Source: Bacteroidaceae bacterium
GTDB taxonomy: Bacteria > Bacteroidota > Bacteroidia > Bacteroidales > Bacteroidaceae
DNA length: 64,000 bases
NCBI GenBank assembly: GCA_017617315.1
Contig: JAFZWM010000004.1
Location: forward strand, 1-64,000
Direction: 5' to 3'
Positions 41,907 through 50,017 of this stretch are shown piece by piece; the stretch's first letter is position 1; every line of letters begins with the position of its first letter. The notes under the pieces are model-generated. The model was not told the origin of the DNA. It saw only the letters and a list, made by a program, of their open reading frames with translations, and did not search any database. Both the position numbers and the translations under genes were made by a program.

Positions 41907-43589
41907 TCAAACCGATGCTACATACAATCCCAAATCGGCACAGAAACAGTCGTCGCTCTCGCAATCAACCCAGCCAACGATGGCGGTGCGCATCTCGGCA
42001 TCGGCAAATGACGAACACACGATGCGGCGCATCAGTTCGTCGTTCTTCTCGGCAAGAATGTAGAGCGATGTCTCGCCGCGATAGCCGTGGCGAATGGCAA
42101 TCTCGCCCGTCATGATGTTGGGCAGAGTGTAGACGAAAACCGACGGACTTGGAAAGAATTCGTCGACATTGGAGATTGACTGCTGATAAGCCTTGTCCGA
42201 CACAACAGACGACGAGCGGTTGAAGAGAATGACGGCTCTGCCCTCGTCCTCGCCGGCATTGACAGAGGCGAGCAGAAGCTCGGAAGCCACAAATGCCAGT
42301 CGGCTGAGCGCGTCCATTTTGTAGAATTTCGGATAGTCTGAAATATGATTTTTGTAAAGTTCAGTCAGAAGTTCCTTGCCTCGCGATTCGGTTTTCAGCG
42401 CACGCCCGTCAATCATAACGCCATCTTCCGACATCTGCACCGAGCACAGCTTTCTGACAGTCTTTTCCATCGCCGTGCGAGGCTTGCAGACATCAGTTTT
42501 CCTGACGAGCATTGCCGCGTTGCATCCGCCAAAGCCCGAGAGAATCTTCAACATTCCACCGTTGCCAGCCTTCTGTTCATCGGCCGAAATGCCGACTTTT
42601 CCGCTTACGCCAAGTTCTGAGAAACCGCGCGACGGAAGCACGATGCCATCGTCGAGAGCACGAAGCGTGAGAATTGTCTCGAACACGCCGGCTGCGCCCA
42701 TCGTGTGGCCGTAATAGCCTTTCAGAGCAGACAGCGGAATGTCCGACAAGCCCATGCGCTCAACCGCCTTCGACTCCATCTGGTCGTTAAACATCGTTGC
42801 CGTTCCGTGCACTCCAACAACAGCCACATTCCCACCATCGCCAAGAACATATTTCATTGCACGGAACGCGCCCTCACCCTTTGGCGACGGAGCACTTATG
42901 TGATGAGCATCGTTGCGCACACAAGCATCTTCGACACTCCATTTTCCTGTTTTTGCCGAACTTAAGACGATGGTTGCCGCAGCCTCGCCAAGGTTCAATC
43001 CCATGCGCTCGATGTCGAACGGACGGCACTGCTCGGGCGAAACGGCCTTCAACGACTGAAAGCCAGACACGATGAACGCGCTCTGGCAGTCGGCTCCGCA
43101 CACCACGGCATGGTCGTACTCGCCGGCAGTCAGCAGGCGGAATGCCAACGACTGCGCCGCAAGTCCTGAGATGCAGGCGTTGCACACAACAATAGGCTCG
43201 GTGGTGAAGCCGAGTTTCCGAGCAATCAGTCTGGCTGAAGTAGCTGGCATAATGCGTTCAGAATCGAAATTCGCAGAGCCGAGAAGCTCAACGTTCGCCT
43301 TCGTCGTGCTCAGAATGAATATCGACCTCGGGCTCGAAACATCAATATCGGCCTGACTGATGGCGCGCGATGCCGACGCAAAAGCTATCGACTCAAACCG
43401 CGTCAGTCCGTCAGTCTGGAGCTGGCTGTTCTGCTCTTCTGAAAACAAAGAAGCCACGAACGGCTCGGGCAGATTCCACTTGCCGCTATACGACTTAAGG
43501 ACAGACTCTCCTGCCCTTACACTGCTATAATTCTGTTCGGTTGTGAAACCCAACGGAGAAACGATATTGTCTGCCAGAATGCTAACCAT
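41907..43589 (-). CDS. divergent ketosynthase with C-terminal ketosynthase-like extension
   Basis: 560 aa. KS catalytic residues are present: Cys139 in NACISG, His261 in VHGTATMFND, His295 in KGYYGHTMGAAG, and GFGGCNA. The Cys context (ACISG not ACSSS) is atypical. The last ~190 residues (KFYKMDALSRLAFVASELLLAS, LFNRSSSVVSDKAY) resemble the short ketoacyl-synt_2 partner domain, as in the KS at 24286. Last gene of this half; overlaps the thioesterase by 8 bp. Likely extends or sets the length of the polyene. Confidence 0.87.
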   Translation of the reverse strand: MVSILADNIVSPLGFTTEQNYSSVRAGESVLKSYSGKWNLPEPFVASLFSEEQNSQLQTDGLTRFESIAFASASRAISQADIDVSSPRSIFILSTTKANVELLGSANFDSERIMPATSARLIARKLGFTTEPIVVCNACISGLAAQSLAFRLLTAGEYDHAVVCGADCQSAFIVSGFQSLKAVSPEQCRPFDIERMGLNLGEAAATIVLSSAKTGKWSVEDACVRNDAHHISAPSPKGEGAFRAMKYVLGDGGNVAVVGVHGTATMFNDQMESKAVERMGLSDIPLSALKGYYGHTMGAAGVFETILTLRALDDGIVLPSRGFSELGVSGKVGISADEQKAGNGGMLKILSGFGGCNAAMLVRKTDVCKPRTAMEKTVRKLCSVQMSEDGVMIDGRALKTESRGKELLTELYKNHISDYPKFYKMDALSRLAFVASELLLASVNAGEDEGRAVILFNRSSSVVSDKAYQQSISNVDEFFPSPSVFVYTLPNIMTGEIAIRHGYRGETSLYILAEKNDELMRRIVCSSFADAEMRTAIVGWVDCESDDCFCADLGLYVASV

Positions 43590-44004
43590 GCTGAATTCCC
43601 CACTGTTTTTTCCATTCGACGAAGAAATCGGGATTGTCCCACATCAGATTGTAGTTCATATCCATGAAAACCTGAACGCTGTGGGCGGTGGCGAACACCA
43701 TATTTGTCTCGGCATCAACAATTTCGTAGTCGAACACAATCTTGGCTGCCTCGGTTGGGCGATACATAATACGCACCACGGGAGTCATTCCGTAAAGAAT
43801 AGGACGCTTGTATTTTATATCGAGTTCGACGATGGGTGCGAAAACCCTCTCGTCCATATATCGCTTATACGACAAGCCGTACTTTGCGCCGAAAGCCTCG
43901 CGCGCATCCTCAAAATACAGCGGATAAGAGCCGTGCCACACTACGTTCATGACATCAACCTCGCTAAATCTTATCTCAATCTTCTTTTCGGCAAAGAGTT
44001 CCAT
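43582..44004 (-). CDS. 4-hydroxybenzoyl-CoA-type thioesterase
   Basis: 140 aa hot-dog protein. The segment EVDVMNVVWHGSYPLYFEDARE is the acyl-CoA/ACP thioesterase signature with catalytic Asp, followed by FDYEIVDAETNMVFATA. It would release the chain or edit ACPs. Its start overlaps the dehydratase stop by one base (44004). Confidence 0.9.
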   Translation of the reverse strand: MELFAEKKIEIRFSEVDVMNVVWHGSYPLYFEDAREAFGAKYGLSYKRYMDERVFAPIVELDIKYKRPILYGMTPVVRIMYRPTEAAKIVFDYEIVDAETNMVFATAHSVQVFMDMNYNLMWDNPDFFVEWKKQWGIQHG

Positions 44005-44456
44005 TATTCAGATTCTTTTACGGCAATTTTCATCTGGGCAGAAGCCACTTCCGCCCCGTTGTTCATAACTACGGCATCAACGAGAGTCATCCCGAAGACA
44101 CTGTCAATCACGGAGATAGAGGTAGTGATTCGTTCCCCGACCTTAGGCAAATCCTTAACCTTAAGGTCGCGGATAGCCCCTATGAAGCCAAGCTGAATGC
44201 CCTTCTTCAGAATATATTTGTTTACATAGCCGATGCGAGCCGCACATGTCTGGGCAATATTCTCCACAATGCCCGGAGCGGTGAAAACGCCGTCCTCGAC
44301 AAACAGATTATCTGCCGAAACTACGGTTTCGGTAACGGTTGTCTGCATGTCGAAGCGCACAAGGCTCGAAATCATAACGAAAGGCTCTTGCTGCGGCAGA
44401 AGTTCGTGAATGTCGATGCCGCGCAGAAACTCCTCGGTAGGCTGTTCTGTATTCAT
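44004..44456 (-). CDS. hot-dog dehydratase of aryl-polyene type
   Basis: 150 aa from ATG 44456 (TGATG junction with the upstream gene; a TTG 3 codons earlier was rejected). The opening DIHELLPQQEPFVMISSLV and GIVENIAQTCAARIGY match the ApeP-like beta-hydroxyacyl-ACP dehydratases, which lack the HFPxxPxxPG motif of FabZ. It is the second dehydratase of the pathway, the first being at 22484. Confidence 0.85.
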   Translation of the reverse strand: MNTEQPTEEFLRGIDIHELLPQQEPFVMISSLVRFDMQTTVTETVVSADNLFVEDGVFTAPGIVENIAQTCAARIGYVNKYILKKGIQLGFIGAIRDLKVKDLPKVGERITTSISVIDSVFGMTLVDAVVMNNGAEVASAQMKIAVKESE

Positions 44457-45334
44457 CAGTTCCAAAAATCAAAAAAATTATACCACTGTGTAGGATACAT
44501 CCGCAACATTCGCTCAAGTTCTGCAACGTATGCCTTCGAAACCTGCGCAATCTTGTCCTTGCGCGAAGCCTCGGTGTCGTAACAGAGCGGAGTTACATAG
44601 ACTTTGTATCGGTTGTGCTTCCGTTTCATAACATTCACGGCTAGAACCGGCGTGTTGCGCAGAGTTGCCACGCTGAATGCTCCGTAAGGGAAGCTGGCGT
44701 CTGCCCCAAGGAATTCGGCCGTAACCGATTTTGCCGAGCCGTGAATTCTGTCAGCCGGCATACTTACTATTTCGCCGTTCTGCAAAGCAAAATCGATGGC
44801 AAAAAGATGGCTCATATCAGGCAAGATTGGAATCATGCGGATGTTGGTATCGGAAAACATCTTGTCGCGATTCTCCATCACCGTCTGCTTCTCTCCGGCA
44901 AAGACCAAGGCGTTGAAGACTTTTGTCTCTGCCACCAGCGTGTAGCCTGCAATCTCGTAGTTTCCGATGTGCGAACTCAGCAGCACGAAGCCTTCGGGTT
45001 TGGCGGCAAGGCTAAGGAAGTTGTCGTATCCTTCGAGTTCGATTTCAAACTTTTTGCCGGCATACATGGCGAATTTGTCTATCACCACCTGACCGAAAAG
45101 GCAATGGTTGATGTATGTGCTCCATGCCGATTTCAGTCTGCCAAAGCCCATGCGGCGGCGAAAATACCAGTAAGCCGTCTTTCGGCTGCGGTTAAGCACA
45201 AGGCACACGGGCACAACAAAGACGGCAGAAAAAAGATAGAGAATGCGCACGTCTACATATCTCAGCATAACGATGAGATGACGCAACATCCATCCGTTGC
45301 CATAGGTTGTTCCTGCCCATTCTCTATCTGCCAT
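44456..45334 (-). CDS. LpxL/HtrB-like lysophospholipid acyltransferase
   Basis: 292 aa. One N-terminal membrane helix (~25-48), then the LpxL-type core: LLSSHIGNYEIAGY holds the HxxxxE-type catalytic motif and IVSMPADRIHGS the acceptor segment. Family members transfer acyl chains to lipid A or related glycolipids. In aryl-polyene clusters this acyltransferase is thought to attach the polyene to its lipid carrier. Confidence 0.9.
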   Translation of the reverse strand: MADREWAGTTYGNGWMLRHLIVMLRYVDVRILYLFSAVFVVPVCLVLNRSRKTAYWYFRRRMGFGRLKSAWSTYINHCLFGQVVIDKFAMYAGKKFEIELEGYDNFLSLAAKPEGFVLLSSHIGNYEIAGYTLVAETKVFNALVFAGEKQTVMENRDKMFSDTNIRMIPILPDMSHLFAIDFALQNGEIVSMPADRIHGSAKSVTAEFLGADASFPYGAFSVATLRNTPVLAVNVMKRKHNRYKVYVTPLCYDTEASRKDKIAQVSKAYVAELERMLRMYPTQWYNFFDFWN

Positions 45335-45347
45335 AAACCACTACGGA

Positions 45348-45593
45348 TTAAGCGTTTACCTTACTTTCAATATAGTCGCAGAACTGTGCCAAAGTGGTTA
45401 CGCCAACCATCTCTTCAGGCTTAATCTTGAAGCCGAAGTTTCTCTCAACGATAACCACAATGTCAACAAAGTCAAGGCTGTCGATGCCAAGATCATCCTT
45501 CAATGTTGCCTCTGGAGCGATTTTCTCTTCATCAATCTCGAGTTCATCAATCATGAAAGCCTTTACTTTCTCTTCAATTTCGGTTCTTGTCAT
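45348..45593 (-). CDS. acyl carrier protein
   Basis: 81 aa. Canonical ACP, Ser in GIDSLDFVD (~residue 38), acidic helices on both sides. Third ACP of the cluster; 13 bp before the acyltransferase and 19 bp after the methyltransferase. Confidence 0.93.
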   Translation of the reverse strand: MTRTEIEEKVKAFMIDELEIDEEKIAPEATLKDDLGIDSLDFVDIVVIVERNFGFKIKPEEMVGVTTLAQFCDYIESKVNA

Positions 45594-45612
45594 AATTTAC
45601 AAAAGTTATTTA

Positions 45613-46716
45613 TTATTTTAGTTTACAAACAATTATGCTATGTCCCTGTCCCAGATTGTCGTGAATCTCCTCCACGCTCAATCCAGCCTCATCAATCAGT
45701 CTGATGAAATCGTCGGAATGATACATCTTACTGTTTCCGTTGGCGAGCGCAGTAAAGTAGAGGCTCGTCATGGTAAGGCAGAATGCAGCCGGCTCAAACC
45801 GCTGTCTGTCCCAAAGCGTTTCCATGATGAAGAGGCGCGTGTGAGCGTCCATTGCGTTCTTTGCGCGCTTCAGGATGCTTACGATCTGCTCTTCGGAGAA
45901 GCAGTCGAGGAACTGCGACATCCATACGGCATCAAGTCCGCCGTCGCGCTTCGGGAAGAGGCTGCTTTCGTCAAGAAGGTTGATGCCGTATCCGCTTATT
46001 CTGTCGGCTCCCTCCTTGCCTTCAACATTGTTCTTCATCAGTCCAATCTGCTGCGGAAGGTCGAGCACCGTTACCTGCGCCTCGGCCGAATATCCTACGC
46101 ACTGCAAGGCCCATTTTCCGGTGTTGCCGCCTACATCGTAGAGCGAGCGTACGCCGTACTTTCCGAACACAATCTGCAACGCTTCGGGAAACGATGAGTC
46201 GCTGTAGAAATGGTCGAACCCGAACCAGCTTTTCTGCACCTGATCGGGCAGACTCGACAGTCCTTCGTAGATTGTAGGCCAGTTGCCAAAGTGCTTCAGT
46301 CCTTCGGGCTTGCCGTTCTTGAGCGATTCCTCGAGCTTGAACCATCCTTCGTAATTCACGTCGTGGTTGAAGTCGATGTTCACGCGCGTTGCCGGGTCGT
46401 TAATCAGAAACCATCCGGCTTTTGAAATAGAATAACGGTCGGTCTCATCGTCGATAATAATCGTGCCGATGCACAGCGAAGCCTCGAGCAAGCATTTTAC
46501 CGCATACTTAGACAAGCCTGTCTTTTCAACCACCTCGTCCTCGGTAAGGCCGTTGTCGCTGTTTCTAAGATATTCAAGAATTCCGAACTTGAGCATCAGT
46601 CGCGAAGCCTGAAACACGACAGGCCCCCACGCTATGAACTCGGCCAGACGCTGGGCATCTCTTGCCGAAAGCTGTTCGGAAGTATATTTCTTCTTTAATG
46701 AGGGAGATAAATTCAT
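45613..46716 (-). CDS. SAM-dependent O-methyltransferase
   Basis: 367 aa. N-terminal winged-helix dimerisation domain (~20-110), then a Rossmann methyltransferase with SLYDVGGNTGKWAL (SAM loop), VTVLDLPQQ, and AVWMSQFLDCFSEEQ. It is of the plant-type/hydroxyneurosporene methyltransferase family. In aryl-polyene pathways such an enzyme methylates the phenol head group. It lies in the early part of this cluster half. Confidence 0.9.
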   Translation of the reverse strand: MNLSPSLKKKYTSEQLSARDAQRLAEFIAWGPVVFQASRLMLKFGILEYLRNSDNGLTEDEVVEKTGLSKYAVKCLLEASLCIGTIIIDDETDRYSISKAGWFLINDPATRVNIDFNHDVNYEGWFKLEESLKNGKPEGLKHFGNWPTIYEGLSSLPDQVQKSWFGFDHFYSDSSFPEALQIVFGKYGVRSLYDVGGNTGKWALQCVGYSAEAQVTVLDLPQQIGLMKNNVEGKEGADRISGYGINLLDESSLFPKRDGGLDAVWMSQFLDCFSEEQIVSILKRAKNAMDAHTRLFIMETLWDRQRFEPAAFCLTMTSLYFTALANGNSKMYHSDDFIRLIDEAGLSVEEIHDNLGQGHSIIVCKLK

Positions 46717-46741
46717 TATTATGAATGTAGATTATTACAAA

Positions 46742-47302
46742 TTACTTTCCCTTCTTGATTAGTTTAACAACCCACTCTCCAAGTTCCTCGTATGTATTTC
46801 TACGGCGACGCTCGTTGCCAAAGCCATTGCCAGGAACGCCATCAACATCAAGCACTGCAAGAGTTTCCTTGCTGCCCTTCTTGTTAAATTCTACGATGGC
46901 ATCAAGGTGTGCATCACCTGCACCAAAACCGACAATAACAGAAGCGGCAGTATTTCCATAGTCGAAATTCTTTGCCTTGATAGTAATGATATACTGAGCC
47001 TCATCCTTGTTAGTCGTTACCTTTACGAACTTGCTCTCATTTACGGTCTTGGCAAACTCTGCCTCAGCCTCAGCAAGCTCTCCCGGATAAGCCTGTACCC
47101 AGTCTTCGCCCTTCTCCTTCAGAAATTCAGTAACATTCTTTCCTTCCAATGTTGCGGCAGAGTAATCCCACACGATGAACACCTTTGAACTGCCGGCAGC
47201 CTTAATCTCTGAAAGTGAGCCACTCTTAATTGTAACATCATCCTTAGCATGCATTGTCATTGCTGAAAACAATGCAACCATCAAAAACAAAAATTTCTTC
47301 AT
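46742..47302 (-). CDS. secreted protein of unknown function
   Basis: 186 aa. Signal peptide KKFLFLMVALFSAMTMHA. Mature part has a Gly/Ala-rich turn TAASVIVGFGAGDAH and strand pairs LDAIVEFNKKGSKETLAVLDVDG, then an Arg-rich ERRRRN segment. Family not recognised. It lies between two cluster genes (25 and 41 bp gaps) and is probably co-transcribed, so an envelope accessory role in the pigment pathway is possible. Confidence 0.72.
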   Translation of the reverse strand: MKKFLFLMVALFSAMTMHAKDDVTIKSGSLSEIKAAGSSKVFIVWDYSAATLEGKNVTEFLKEKGEDWVQAYPGELAEAEAEFAKTVNESKFVKVTTNKDEAQYIITIKAKNFDYGNTAASVIVGFGAGDAHLDAIVEFNKKGSKETLAVLDVDGVPGNGFGNERRRRNTYEELGEWVVKLIKKGK

Positions 47303-47343
47303 AGTCTTTGTAATTTAATTTTTATGTAAATAATTTGGTAATA

Positions 47344-48564
47344 TTAAAGTTTCTTTATAACCAATGCGCTGTTAGTGCCTCCAAATCCGAAGGAGTTGCT
47401 CAGAACGGTATTAACCTCGGTATCAACCGTTTTATCGGCAAGGTTCAGCGGTTCTGAATACTCGTCGCGGTTGTCGAGATTTATGTTTGGAGCTACGAAA
47501 TTGTTCTGCATCATAAGGGTTGAATATACAATCTCGCTTGCGCCTGCCATCCAACATTCGTGGCCCGTCATGCCCTTTGTAGAACTGATAAGGGCGTGCT
47601 TGCCGTTGAACAGGCGGTTCAGGGCAATAGCCTCGTACATATCGCCCAGATGCGTACTTGTGGCATGAGCGTTTATATAGTCGATTTCGTCGGCCGAAAC
47701 ACCAGCATCATCCATAGCGCGCTGCATGGCTATCACGCAACCGTCATCGCTTGGCTGACTGATTACGGCCGTTCCGTTTGACGAGAATCCGTAGCCGCAT
47801 ACCTCGGCAAGGATGTTTGCTCCGCGAGCCACGGCATGTTCATATTCCTCCAGAACGAGAGCCGCCGCTCCTCCGCTCGGAATCAGTCCGTCGCGGTCGC
47901 GGTCGAACGGTCGCGATGCCTTTGTCGGCTCGCCCATCTTTTTCGAGAAAGCTCCGAGAGCATCGAACGAAGCCATTGAATAATAGTTCACCTCCTGCGC
48001 TCCTCCGCACAGCACCATGTCCTGCAATCCCTGCTTTATGAGCATGTAGCCGATGCCGATGGAATGGCTTCCGCTGGCGCAAGCGGCACTTATCGAGAAG
48101 TTTACGCCCTTGAGGTGGAACACGGTACTCATGTTCATGTTCACCGTAGAGTTCATGGCCTGAAAGATGAAGTTCTGACCGAGCAGTTCGGTGTCGCGCT
48201 TCTCCTCCATTATCTTAGAAGCCTCGATTACAGGCTTTGCCGACGAGTCGTTGCCGAAGATACAGCCCACCTCGTTGTTTATCAGATACTCGTCGCTGAT
48301 GCCAGCCATCTCGAAGGCTTCCTTGCTTGCCATGAAAGCAAACTCGGCCTCTTCGGAGAATCCGCGGCGCAGACGACGGTCGATGACGCCCTTCAGCTGC
48401 GGAAGCTTGACAATGCCGGTCAAGCCCGACTGGTATCCGTAGTCGAGTCGTTCTGGCTCAACGCCGATGCCCGATTTGCCTTCGTAAAGGCTCTGTCTCA
48501 CTTCCTCTACATTATATCCAAGGCACGACCAAATTCCCATGCCTGTAATAACTACTCTTCTCAT
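47344..48564 (-). CDS. FabF-like beta-ketoacyl-ACP synthase
   Basis: 406 aa, the usual length. Cys162 in SAACASG, His in NAHATSTHLGD (~300), His in STKGMTGHE (~335) and SNSFGFGGTNSALV at the end. It elongates acyl-ACPs. It differs from the two longer synthases of this cluster, which have an added domain; this is the conventional elongating enzyme of the set. Confidence 0.93.
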   Translation of the reverse strand: MRRVVITGMGIWSCLGYNVEEVRQSLYEGKSGIGVEPERLDYGYQSGLTGIVKLPQLKGVIDRRLRRGFSEEAEFAFMASKEAFEMAGISDEYLINNEVGCIFGNDSSAKPVIEASKIMEEKRDTELLGQNFIFQAMNSTVNMNMSTVFHLKGVNFSISAACASGSHSIGIGYMLIKQGLQDMVLCGGAQEVNYYSMASFDALGAFSKKMGEPTKASRPFDRDRDGLIPSGGAAALVLEEYEHAVARGANILAEVCGYGFSSNGTAVISQPSDDGCVIAMQRAMDDAGVSADEIDYINAHATSTHLGDMYEAIALNRLFNGKHALISSTKGMTGHECWMAGASEIVYSTLMMQNNFVAPNINLDNRDEYSEPLNLADKTVDTEVNTVLSNSFGFGGTNSALVIKKL

Positions 48565-48627
48565 TTACTTTATTTTATCTGCGCTTATTGCGATTCTTAC
48601 GCGAATTCACACTACTCGTTTTTCCCT

Positions 48628-48660
48628 TAATTGTCAACTGTCAATTATCAATTGTCAATT
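48628..48660. repeat. CAATTG-rich short repeats
   Basis: Short run of TCAATTGTC and TCAACTGTC units running into the fabG stop codon. Confidence 0.6.
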
Positions 48661-49391
48661 TAAGTATAAAGTCCGCCGTTTATTGAGATAACCTCGCCGG
48701 TAATGTAGCTTGCCGCATCTGAAAGCAGGAAGGCAACAAGTTCGGCCACCTCTTCGGGCTTTCCGAAACGGTTCATCGGAACCATTTTCTTCAGTTCGTC
48801 AACCGGCAGTTCCTTTGTCATGTCGGTCTCGATGAAACCCGGAGCCACGGCATTTACCGTAACGCCACGCACAGCCACCTCTTGTGCCAAGGCCTTTGTA
48901 GCACCTATCAGAGCCGCCTTTGCCGCGCTGTAGTTTGTCTGGCCAGCCATTCCCTTGATACCAGAGAGCGATGCCATGTTCACGATTTTTCCACCGTGCT
49001 TGCGCATCATCATCTTTACGATAACGCTCTGGGTTACGTTGTAGAATCCGGTGAGAGTGGTATCGACAACATCGTGCCAGTCCTTGTCGGGCATCATAAA
49101 CAGCACGTTGTCGCGGCGCACACCTGCGTTGTTTACCAGATAGGCAATATAATCGTCGGGATGTGCAGCCTCCCAGCCGTTCAGGGCGGTCTGAACTTCG
49201 TCCTTTACCGCTACGTTGAATCTCATCAGTTCGGCACTTCCGCCGTTATTAACAATGTCATCCAAGGTCTGGCGCGCAGCCTCCTCGTTATTCTGATAAT
49301 TGATTATTACAGGAATGTTCATGCTCGCAATCTTCAGGGCGATAGCTCTGCCCAGTCCTCGCGATGCGCCTGTAACAAGTGCATACTTCAT
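48660..49391 (-). CDS. fabG: 3-oxoacyl-ACP reductase
   Basis: 243 aa from ATG 49391. Short-chain dehydrogenase: NADP site TGASRGLG (8-15), NNAG, catalytic Ser141, Tyr154 and Lys158 (NYSAAK), end EVISINGGLYT. It reduces the ketoacyl-ACP made by the adjacent synthases. It is the first gene of the upstream cluster half. A TAATTTTG box lies at 49468-49475 on the minus strand. The upstream in-frame extension to 49457 was rejected because it has no family match. Confidence 0.94.
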   Translation of the reverse strand: MKYALVTGASRGLGRAIALKIASMNIPVIINYQNNEEAARQTLDDIVNNGGSAELMRFNVAVKDEVQTALNGWEAAHPDDYIAYLVNNAGVRRDNVLFMMPDKDWHDVVDTTLTGFYNVTQSVIVKMMMRKHGGKIVNMASLSGIKGMAGQTNYSAAKAALIGATKALAQEVAVRGVTVNAVAPGFIETDMTKELPVDELKKMVPMNRFGKPEEVAELVAFLLSDAASYITGEVISINGGLYT

Positions 49392-49509
49392 ACTTTTTTC
49401 GTTTTGTTTTAATCCAGTGTACCTGCCGCCGGAAAACGCCGTTTCGGGGCAAGCCAATAAGCCGTTGCAAAATTAGACAAAAAAAATGACTTCTGCCGCA
49501 GTAATCATA

Positions 49510-49680
49510 AAAATATAACATAGAGGACTTGAAAGTTGAGAGTTGAAAGTTGAAAAAAACTAACAATTCACAATTGACAATGGACAATTGACAATGAGAA
49601 CTTGAAAGTTGAATGTTGAAAATTGAAAGCAATTCACAATTGACAATTTCTTTAGTTGAAAATTGAAAGTTGAAAAAACC
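49510..49680. repeat. GTTGAAA/CAATTG short repeats
   Basis: Repeated GTTGAAAG, CAATTGACAAT and TTGAAAATTG units in the spacer upstream of fabG, immediately left of array 5. The spacer 49392-50017 holds these, array 5 and the uxaC terminator; no gene seen. Confidence 0.7.
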
Positions 49681-49683
49681 TGG

Positions 49684-49837
49684 CAAGGTAGATTCAACAC
49701 AGATTCAAGGTTCGGGGTAGGAACGGAGTAGCTACGGGGAAGCAACGGGGAAGATTCGAAGATGGTTCGGAGATGATTCGGGCAAACAAGCCACAAACAA
49801 GCCACAAATAAGCCGTACATAAGCCGTACATAAGCCA
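49684..49837 (-). repeat. 11-bp periodic degenerate array 5 (14 units)
   Basis: 154 bp give 14 exact 11-bp units: CAAGGTAGATT, CAACACAGATT, CAAGGTTCGGG, GTAGCTACGGG, GAAGCAACGGG, CAAACAAGCCA (twice), TACATAAGCCG and others. Orientation is like array 4. GTAGCTACGGG is shared exactly with array 4. Confidence 0.9.
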
Positions 49838-49966
49838 CAACCGTTTATCATTATTTAGTGAAGGTAGCCAATACATAGCCAGTAGTTTCCTTATCAACGG
49901 TAATGGATATAATTGAAGTCAAGCCGAACTGACGTTTAAAAGAACAGACGCACAGACATAAAAAAA

Positions 49967-49990
49967 GGCGCACGCGCGAAGCGTACGCCT
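49967..49990 (-). terminator. terminator of uxaC
   Basis: Stem GGCGCACGC / GCGTACGCC with one G-T type wobble pair (49967-49975, 49981-49989); a T-run follows on the minus strand from the A-tract 49961-49966. Confidence 0.85.
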
Positions 49991-50017
49991 TAACCAAAAA
50001 TATACTATTGCCAACTA

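Noticed and set aside
11914-49391. Dialkylresorcinol genes or tyrosine ammonia-lyase within the lipid cluster
   Set aside because: No gene with ammonia-lyase (ASG) or DarA/DarB features is present; a flexirubin ester product cannot be claimed.
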